Positions 57,438 through 64,000 of a stretch of 64,000 nt of DNA are shown here, in pieces (position 1 is the first letter of the stretch; every line of letters starts with the position of its first letter). A model generated the notes under the pieces. That model searched no databases, was not told where the DNA came from, and worked only from the letters and a program-made list of their open reading frames with translations. The stretch comes from an uncultured Paracoccaceae bacterium (GTDB lineage Bacteria; Pseudomonadota; Alphaproteobacteria; Rhodobacterales; Rhodobacteraceae): assembly GCA_947499725.1 (NCBI GenBank), contig CANMPK010000005.1, forward strand, positions 48,776-112,775, in the 5' to 3' direction. Position numbers and translations under genes: made by a program.

Positions 57438-58799
57438 GTGTCCAAGATTTTTTTGGAATTGAAGAATAAGATAGCATCATTAGAGCCTGCTTTAATCTCT
57501 GGGCGAGTCCAATCTATTGTTGGAATGTCCTTGAAAGTGGCCGGTTTGCAGCGCGCTGTTGGCATTGGCCAACGCTGCATGGTGACCGGCGCAAAGGGCC
57601 CTGTAATGGCCGAAGTTGTGGGCGCCAGCCATGATGGCTTGATGCTGCTGCCCTTTGGCACATGGGATGGTGTCGCCGTTGGGGACCCTGTCGAAATTGT
57701 GCAGAATGATCAAGGCATTGCGCCGGATGACAGCTGGATCGGCACAGTGGTCGATGGCCTCGGGCGCCCCTTATCAGACGCCCCAAATTTCAAACGCGGC
57801 CGCAGCCGCAGCTCTGGCCGAAACGAGCCGCCTCCCGCCTTTGGGCGTCGCCGTGTGGGGCATAAATTACAAACCCAAATCAAATGCATCGATGTCTTCA
57901 CGCCCCTCTGCCAAGGCCAACGGATGGGCGTGTTCGCAGGCTCTGGCGTGGGCAAATCCACCCTCATGGCGATGCTGGCCCGAAACACCAATGCCGACGT
58001 GATTGTCATCGGGTTGGTGGGCGAACGTGGCCGCGAAGTACAGGAATTCATTCAAGAAGACCTCGGCCCCGAAGGCATGGCGCGTTCGGTTGTTGTGGTT
58101 GCCACAGGCGATGAAGCACCCCTAATGCGCCGCCAAGCCGCCCTTACGGCCACCGCCGTCGCCGAACATTTCCGCGCGGCGGGCAAGCAAGTTTTGATGC
58201 TGCTGGATAGCGTCACGCGCTTTGCCATGGCACAGCGTGAAATCGGCCTATCCAGTGGCGAGCCGCCAACGACAAAGGGCTATCCGCCGACGGTTTTCTC
58301 AGAATTGCCGCACCTTTTGGAACGCGCAGGGCCCGGCCTTGAGGGCGAAGGCGACATCACTGCGATCTATACGGTTCTTGTGGATGGCGACGATATGAAC
58401 GAACCGATTGCCGATGCAATCCGAGGGATCGTCGACGGGCATTTGGTGCTGGATCGGAATATCGCCGAGAAAAACCGCTATCCCGCGATCAATATTCAGC
58501 GCTCGATTTCGCGGATGCTGCCGGCCTGTCACTCCGATGAAGAGTACAAAATCATGAATGAAGCCCGCCGCGCGATGGCGCGTTATGCGGATATGGAAGA
58601 CCTTATTCGCGTCGGCGCTTACAAGCCTGGAACCGATCCAGAAATTGACGCCGCCGCACAATTTCACAAGGTTGCAGACGCCTTCTTGGCGCAGCGAAAA
58701 TCAGAAAAACTGCCATCAGATCAAAGCTTTGCGGAACTTTTCCGCATGTTGCTTGAGGCCGGCATCGACGTGCCCATCGACGTAAACGCCACCGCCTAA
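57438..58799 (+). CDS. fliI: Flagellum-specific ATPase FliI (GTG start or downstream start)
   Basis: GVFAGSGVGKSTLMAMLARN; FliI/YscN family. Confidence 0.95.
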   Translation: MSKIFLELKNKIASLEPALISGRVQSIVGMSLKVAGLQRAVGIGQRCMVTGAKGPVMAEVVGASHDGLMLLPFGTWDGVAVGDPVEIVQNDQGIAPDDSWIGTVVDGLGRPLSDAPNFKRGRSRSSGRNEPPPAFGRRRVGHKLQTQIKCIDVFTPLCQGQRMGVFAGSGVGKSTLMAMLARNTNADVIVIGLVGERGREVQEFIQEDLGPEGMARSVVVVATGDEAPLMRRQAALTATAVAEHFRAAGKQVLMLLDSVTRFAMAQREIGLSSGEPPTTKGYPPTVFSELPHLLERAGPGLEGEGDITAIYTVLVDGDDMNEPIADAIRGIVDGHLVLDRNIAEKNRYPAINIQRSISRMLPACHSDEEYKIMNEARRAMARYADMEDLIRVGAYKPGTDPEIDAAAQFHKVADAFLAQRKSEKLPSDQSFAELFRMLLEAGIDVPIDVNATA

Positions 58800-58808
58800 A
58801 ACCAAAGT

Positions 58809-58834
58809 GTCGGCCGCCCAAACAGGCGACCGAC
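58809..58834. terminator. Hairpin between convergent fliI and flagellin
   Basis: GTCGG-C-CGCC-CAAACA-GGCG-A-CCGAC. Confidence 0.5.
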
Positions 58835-58915
58835 CAGATCCCTCCAACGGAAATCGATACTAAATCAATCGTTACGGAATGCCCCCGGAGGCACCTATCC
58901 GCGAGTGGATTGAAA

Positions 58916-59740
58916 TTAGCGGAACAGAGACAACAGACTCTGTGGAGAAGAGTTCGCGATGGATAGCGATTGTGTCGCCAGCTGCTGCTGAACTTGGTAC
59001 GCCTGCAGACGTGCTGCTTCGGATTCCATATCAGCGTCAACCATTGCGGAAACACCTTGGTCCAGAGTGTCTGTCAAAGAAGACAAGAACTCGGACTGAC
59101 CTTCCAGCTTGGATTCAGTAACACCCAAAGATGTCGCTGCAGTAATTGCGTTGCTCAGCTGAGCTTCTGCAGTTACCAGATCCGCTTCCAAATCAGTTGA
59201 CGTTGTCAGGTCAATCGCACCCAGAGCGGTTTCGATTGCGCTTAGATCAACAGACTGGAACGTCGTTGTTGTTGTGGCGAAAGAACCGCCGGAACGTGTG
59301 ATACCAGTTACAACTGTTTGTGTCGCAGCTGCGCCGGACACCAGATCGTCACCATTAAAAGTAGACTGAGAAATCGCAGAACCGATTTGATCAACCAAAG
59401 AGTCCAGCTCGGACTGAACTTCAGCCAGATCGATACCAGAACCCTGCGCAAACGCGACACGTTCTGTGAAATCAGATGCAAGTTCTTGAACAGTTTCTGC
59501 GCCCAGACGTGCTGTCGCAACAGAGTTTGTTGTGGATGTCAGGCCTTCATTTACGGCATCGAACATGCCGCTATCACCCTTCATAGTCTCGGAGATAGCG
59601 AAGTATGCAGCGTTGTCTTTACCAGAGCTAATCTGAAGACCAGTGGCCACACGGTTTTGAGTTTCGTTAAGACCCTTGTTAACCATGTTAAGGGTCTGAA
59701 GGGCGTTCATCGCAGATGTATTGGTGAGAATGGACGACAT
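58916..59740 (-). CDS. fliC: Flagellin (paralog 1)
   Basis: 274 aa with flagellin N- and C-terminal D0/D1 motifs. Confidence 0.95.
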   Translation of the reverse strand: MSSILTNTSAMNALQTLNMVNKGLNETQNRVATGLQISSGKDNAAYFAISETMKGDSGMFDAVNEGLTSTTNSVATARLGAETVQELASDFTERVAFAQGSGIDLAEVQSELDSLVDQIGSAISQSTFNGDDLVSGAAATQTVVTGITRSGGSFATTTTTFQSVDLSAIETALGAIDLTTSTDLEADLVTAEAQLSNAITAATSLGVTESKLEGQSEFLSSLTDTLDQGVSAMVDADMESEAARLQAYQVQQQLATQSLSIANSSPQSLLSLFR

Positions 59741-59795
59741 TTAATGCTCTCCTCTTTTCTCGAGTTGTGATCAATCTTCTGACTGAATTGGGTTG

Positions 59796-59810
59796 TTAAC
59801 CTCGAGTTAA
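59796..59810. promoter_or_regulatory. Putative CtrA box in flagellin-1 upstream region
   Basis: TTAACCTCGAGTTAA = TTAA-N7-TTAA. Confidence 0.5.
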
Positions 59811-59815
59811 GCTAC

Positions 59816-59841
59816 TTTACGGCGGGTTAAAGCTTGGTTTA
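59816..59841 (-). promoter_or_regulatory. Sigma28-like promoter of flagellin 1
   Basis: Minus strand TAAA-N14-GCCGTAAA, 75 nt upstream of start. Confidence 0.5.
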
Positions 59842-59997
59842 CCGAAGGTGTTCATTTCTGGGCGAAAAATGGCAGAAATGAGGCAAGCCCGCCCCAATTG
59901 TGGCAGCTTGAAATTTAATTATTTAAATTCAATGATTTAAGCCTGATACGACAGGCTGCGCAGGCCAGCGTGTTCCGCCCCAATTGGCCCGAAAATG

Positions 59998-60024
59998 AAA
60001 AAACGGCCCCCGATTTGGGGACCG
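59998..60024 (-). terminator. Rho-independent terminator of flagellin 2
   Basis: Minus strand CGGTCCCC-AAATC-GGGGGCCG followed by TTTTTT. Confidence 0.8.
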
Positions 60025-60106
60025 CTTTCCTCCTTCAAAGGAGTTTTTACCAATATCAATCGTTACGGAAAGCCTTCGAAGGGTCTTAACCGTTCCCGAA
60101 TCGATA

Positions 60107-60931
60107 TTATCGGAACAGAGACATAATGTTCTGTGGAGACTGGTTCGCAATCGACAGGGACTGTGTCGCCAGCTGTTGTTGTACCTGGTACGCTTGCAGA
60201 CGTGCAGCTTCTGCTTCCATGTCAGCATCGACCATCGCGGACACACCTTGATCCAGCGTATCTGTCAGCGCATCCAAGAAGTCCGTCTGACCTTCCAGTG
60301 TCGCTTCTGTAACACCCAAGGAAGTCGCCGCAGAAATCGCAGCACCCAGCTGCGCTTCGGCTGTTACCAAGTCAGCTTCCAGATCGGTGGACGTTGTCAG
60401 ATCAACCGCGCCAAGTGCTGTCTGGATTGCACCCAGATCAACAGAGCTGAACGTGATTGTCGTTGTCGCGAAGGAACCACCGGAACGAGACACACCCGTT
60501 ACAACTGTTTGTGTGGCCGCTGCGCCGGATACCAGATCGTCACCGTTAAAGGTTGCTTGCGAAATCGCAGAACCGATTTGGGAAACGATAGAATCCAATT
60601 CAGCCTGAACTTCAGCCAGATCAATACCGGAACCTTGCGCAAAAGCGACTCGCTCTGTGAAGTCAGATGCGAGGTCTTGAACAGTTTCTGCACCCAGACG
60701 CGCTGTCGCAACAGAGTTCGTAGTCGATGTAAGACCTTCGTTGATAGCGTCAAACATGCCGCTATCGCCTTTCATCGTTTCAGAAATAGCGAAGTATGCA
60801 GCGTTGTCTTTACCGGAGCTGATCTGCAGGCCAGTAGACACGCGGTCTTGAGTCATGTTCAAACCCTTGTTCACCATATTCAAGGTGGAAAGGGCGTTCA
60901 TCGCGGAAGTATTTGTGAGAATGGACGACAT
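60107..60931 (-). CDS. fliC: Flagellin (paralog 2)
   Basis: 274 aa, colinear with paralog 1 without gaps. Confidence 0.95.
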   Translation of the reverse strand: MSSILTNTSAMNALSTLNMVNKGLNMTQDRVSTGLQISSGKDNAAYFAISETMKGDSGMFDAINEGLTSTTNSVATARLGAETVQDLASDFTERVAFAQGSGIDLAEVQAELDSIVSQIGSAISQATFNGDDLVSGAAATQTVVTGVSRSGGSFATTTITFSSVDLGAIQTALGAVDLTTSTDLEADLVTAEAQLGAAISAATSLGVTEATLEGQTDFLDALTDTLDQGVSAMVDADMEAEAARLQAYQVQQQLATQSLSIANQSPQNIMSLFR

Positions 60932-61007
60932 TTAATGTTCTCCTTATTTCTCTTGTTTTCTTACAGTCTTCTGACTGACTTGGTTTGTTGTACCAATATT
61001 GACCATA

Positions 61008-61034
61008 TTATTGCCTTAATTAAAACACGGTTTA
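61008..61034 (-). promoter_or_regulatory. Sigma28-like promoter of flagellin 2
   Basis: Minus strand TAAA-N15-GGCAATAA, 76 nt upstream of start. Confidence 0.5.
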
Positions 61035-61071
61035 CGTTTTACCGCATTTCTGGGGAATTTCACGGTTTCTT

Positions 61072-61551
61072 TCAGAACTCTCGGTCAACCGTCAGCTTTT
61101 CTCTATTTTGATCGGAAATCTTCTGACCTGTCTGGCCATAAAGCCCATTAAGGCTATGCCTTTGGGTGGCTTTTTCGATTTCGCGCGCCACGGTACCGGC
61201 CGCGGTCGCCATCCGAGACAACAGAGTGCTGTTTTCCTGAACCACCTGCTTAAATTCCGCTAAGCGGTCTGGCAGTTTCCGTGTCAAAGCGATGTCCCCT
61301 TTCATAAAGGGTTCCACCAGCGGCATACGCAGCTCAAGCCACTTCAGGATGTTCGACTTTTCATCATAGAGATCGGTCACAACATTCAGGTTGCCTTCGT
61401 TGATTGCAGTAATCTCTTTGCGCAGCAACGACACCGCATCCCCAATCTTAACGGTGAACGCATCGATGTTTTCGATGTCCTGTGCAGACGGCACCCCGCT
61501 CGCAGCGGCCTTACGGCGATCTGACATTTTGAATTTACGCGCTGCGATCAT
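61072..61551 (-). CDS. FlgN-like flagellar chaperone/export protein
   Basis: All-helical 159 aa, upstream of flagellins and downstream of flgJ-like gene. Confidence 0.55.
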   Translation of the reverse strand: MIAARKFKMSDRRKAAASGVPSAQDIENIDAFTVKIGDAVSLLRKEITAINEGNLNVVTDLYDEKSNILKWLELRMPLVEPFMKGDIALTRKLPDRLAEFKQVVQENSTLLSRMATAAGTVAREIEKATQRHSLNGLYGQTGQKISDQNREKLTVDREF

Positions 61552-61562
61552 TGCAACCTCCG

Positions 61563-61862
61563 TTAAGACGCGCCACGCCGATAGGCGGACAGCATAGATT
61601 CAATGTTTTGCGCCAGCCCCAGTCCACCGCGATCCACCAGTGATTGCGAAATCGCATCAGACATAAATGACCGCCACATATCCCCGTCGCGCCCACCTGT
61701 CATGGTCGAGGTATCAACGGTTTTCATCATCTGATCGACAAATTGCGACAGGAAAACAGCTTCAAACTCTTTCGCTTTCTGCGCCTCTTGCGGATCAGAC
61801 ACTTTGCTCTGAAGCTCAAGACGCGACTGCGCGAGGCTGGGAATGGCTGGCACATCCACCAT
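61563..61862 (-). CDS. flgJ: Rod-binding protein, FlgJ N-terminal domain only
   Basis: AKEFEAVFLSQFVDQMMKTVDTSTMTGG; no muramidase domain. Confidence 0.82.
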   Translation of the reverse strand: MVDVPAIPSLAQSRLELQSKVSDPQEAQKAKEFEAVFLSQFVDQMMKTVDTSTMTGGRDGDMWRSFMSDAISQSLVDRGGLGLAQNIESMLSAYRRGAS

Positions 61863-62998
61863 CAGATAATCTCCAAATCCGCATGCAAAGCACCGGAAGA
61901 CTTGATCGCCTGTAGGATCGAAATCGTCTGACGTGCGCCCACTCCGATGGCATTTAACCCGTCCACCAGATCTTGCAGACTGACATCGCCTTCAAGGATG
62001 GTGAACTTGCTATCGACCTCGTCCACATCCAATTCGGTATCGGGGATCACAACAGTTGTACCGCCAATCGAAATTTGCTCTGGCTGGCTGACGTTAAAGC
62101 GTTCGCGCACTTTCACGGTCAGACCACCTTGGCTGATGGCCACCTGTCCGATGCGCACATTCGACCCAATCACGATCGTGCCGGACTTTTCATCCACCAC
62201 AACCCGCGCGATGGAATCCGGCGTCACTGTCAGATTTTCAATGACAGACACAAATTCAGCCACATTCGACTTATTCTCAATTGCGATCTCAACTGTGCCT
62301 GGGTCCAAAACACTGGCGTAGCTGGCGCTCAACTCTGTATTCACCACATCCCGCACGCGGGTCGCTGTGGTGAAATCTGGCGTGCGCAACGCCACACGAA
62401 TGCTCGTCATCTCGCTTAGGCTAAAGCCAACCTCGCGTTCAACAATAGCGCCATTATCAATACGTGCGATGGTGGGCACGCCTTCGGTGATGCTGGCCGC
62501 ATTGCCTTCTGCACGAAACCCGGACACAGCTACCGCCCCTTGCGCCACGGCATAGACATCGCCATCTGCGCCAGACAATGGCGTGACAAGCAATGTCCCG
62601 CCCCGCAAACTTGATGCGTCACCTAGGGAAGAAACGGTTACATCAATCGGGGCGCCGCGACGGGCAAAGGGCGGCAGTTTCGCCGTCACCATGACAGCGG
62701 CTGTGTTCTTGGTTTTCAGCAGGTCCGCGTCAATGTTGGCAACGCCCAAGCGTTCCAACATGCCGCGCATGGATTCACGTGTGAAGGGGCTGTTGGTCAA
62801 CTGATCACCAGTACCCAACAGCCCAACCACAAGGCCGTAGCCAATCAAATGGTTCTCGCGCACGCCTTCAAAGCTCGCGATATCTTTGATCCGCACATCG
62901 GCCCTTGATGCTGTGGCCACCAGTAACGCGGTTGCCAAAACCCACGTAAACGCGATCCACAACAAAGGGCGAATGGGAAATTTTTGGTACTGCTCCAT
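61862..62998 (-). CDS. flgI: Flagellar P-ring protein FlgI
   Basis: RIKDIASFEGVRENHLIGYGLVVGLLGTGDQL. Confidence 0.96.
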   Translation of the reverse strand: MEQYQKFPIRPLLWIAFTWVLATALLVATASRADVRIKDIASFEGVRENHLIGYGLVVGLLGTGDQLTNSPFTRESMRGMLERLGVANIDADLLKTKNTAAVMVTAKLPPFARRGAPIDVTVSSLGDASSLRGGTLLVTPLSGADGDVYAVAQGAVAVSGFRAEGNAASITEGVPTIARIDNGAIVEREVGFSLSEMTSIRVALRTPDFTTATRVRDVVNTELSASYASVLDPGTVEIAIENKSNVAEFVSVIENLTVTPDSIARVVVDEKSGTIVIGSNVRIGQVAISQGGLTVKVRERFNVSQPEQISIGGTTVVIPDTELDVDEVDSKFTILEGDVSLQDLVDGLNAIGVGARQTISILQAIKSSGALHADLEII

Positions 62999-63055
62999 AG
63001 GATCTTTCCTCTATGCCCACCACAAGGATAGCCGTTTATTCTTGCTGCGTCTAGT

Positions 63056-63114
63056 TTAACTGCAAATTAATCTTGCGTTTTACTCTTTTTAACCTTGCTT
63101 TAACCTTTGATTAA
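63056..63114. promoter_or_regulatory. 11-bp-phased array of CtrA-type TTAA half-sites
   Basis: TTAA at 63056, 63067, 63089, 63100, 63111 and TTTA at 63078; three full TTAA-N7-TTAA boxes. Confidence 0.6.
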
Positions 63115-63197
63115 TCATGATTATTTTTGCATTTACTATTGAATACGCAACCTATCCTTGCTAGCGATAAAGAATAACATGAATAATAAGTGGAGCA

Positions 63198-63950
63198 GTG
63201 GACGCTATGCGTACCTACGTTTTCGAACCACGCGAGAAGAGACGGGCATCTCTCGCAGCAGAGCTGGAAAATGTCGGCCTGCAACCGTTATTCGTCGGCG
63301 AAGAGTTCTTTGAAACCGGTCTTGCGCCCTTGACGCAACCTGGCAGCGAACATCGTGCGATCTTGATCGGTGAATCCCCCAACACCCATAAGCAAATTCG
63401 GACAGTGCGCGCCTCTGGTTGCGAGAACCCACTGATTGTATTGCGAGATTTCCGAAACTCTGCAGATACAGCAGCTGCTTTGGATCGTGGCGCAGACGAT
63501 GTGATCGTCAGCCCAATCAAAGGGTCCGAAGTGATTGCGCGCATCAATTCCATCGTGCGACGCTTCCATGGTCATGCCTCTGAAAGCGTGGTTGTGGGCG
63601 AGATCACAGCGTATTTTGATGGCCGCGACCCGCTGGTTTCCGGCGCACGCATCAAGCTGTCCAAACGCGAACACTCGATCTTCCAGCACCTTGCGCTGAA
63701 CTCGAACAAGGTGATTTCCAAGAACGCGATCTATGATGCGGTTTACGGCATGTGCGCAGATCAGCCGTTTGATAAGGTGATCGACGTCTATATCTGCAAG
63801 CTGCGCAAAAAGATTGCGGCAGCCGCAGAAAGCGGTTCGCAATATATCGAGACAATCCACGGGCGCGGCTACAAGCTGAGCACCCCAGAAGAATTCAGCG
63901 TTCCGCTGGACGTTCTCCCCCAAGCGATTCCAGTTGAGGCGCGCGCTTAA
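63198..63950 (+). CDS. FtcR-like flagellar regulator: degenerate receiver plus OmpR-type winged helix (start GTG 63198 or ATG 63207)
   Basis: C-terminal LSKREHSIFQHLALNSNKVISKNAIYDAVYG...VIDVYICKLRKKI...IHGRGYKL; located in flagellar cluster. Confidence 0.8.
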   Translation: MDAMRTYVFEPREKRRASLAAELENVGLQPLFVGEEFFETGLAPLTQPGSEHRAILIGESPNTHKQIRTVRASGCENPLIVLRDFRNSADTAAALDRGADDVIVSPIKGSEVIARINSIVRRFHGHASESVVVGEITAYFDGRDPLVSGARIKLSKREHSIFQHLALNSNKVISKNAIYDAVYGMCADQPFDKVIDVYICKLRKKIAAAAESGSQYIETIHGRGYKLSTPEEFSVPLDVLPQAIPVEARA

Positions 63951-64000
63951 GCGCGCCCAACAGGGCCCAGCTGGCGTTTACAAAAACGTCAGCGCTTTAT

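Overview
The window looks like an alphaproteobacterial chromosome segment, probably Rhodobacterales / Roseobacter clade (inferred from FlaF/FlbT/FtcR, DUF1217 and opg gene content). A flagellar locus is split in two. Left block (1-9.5 kb): flaF, flbT, DUF1217, fliG, fliP, fliN, fliH-like, fliF, fliL, fliM, motE-like. Right block (51.1-64 kb): flhB, fliR, flhA, SLT transglycosylase, fliQ, fliE, flgC, flgB, fliI, two flagellins, flgN-like, flgJ-like, flgI, ftcR-like. About 42 kb of other genes separate them: a COG0523 GTPase with its Cys motif changed to Ser, a ThDP enzyme/CoA-transferase pair, an osmoregulated periplasmic glucan cluster (opgC/G/H), a myo-inositol catabolism and ABC uptake cluster with its LacI regulator, a putative Zur-controlled zinc-uptake cluster (DUF2796/ABC/DUF3299), and a surface-polysaccharide export locus flanked by two RTX proteins, one of them an M10 metalloprotease. 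Main hunt results: (1) a strong candidate XerCD dif site at 11552-11579, with GGGCAGGG octamers on both sides all pointing toward it and a strand-composition flip, suggesting the replication terminus lies in this window and divides the flagellar locus; (2) a recurring YTAT(C/T/A)CTTG element in nearly every flagellar promoter region; (3) CtrA-type TTAA-N7-TTAA boxes, including an 11-bp-phased array between flgI and ftcR; (4) an FtcR-like regulator whose receiver domain lacks the phosphorylation residues; (5) an amber-interrupted sulfotransferase-like gene; (6) a conserved flagellin 5'UTR element next to an encoded FlbT; (7) two matched palindromic operators for the inositol LacI regulator. All motif searches were by eye and need computational confirmation.
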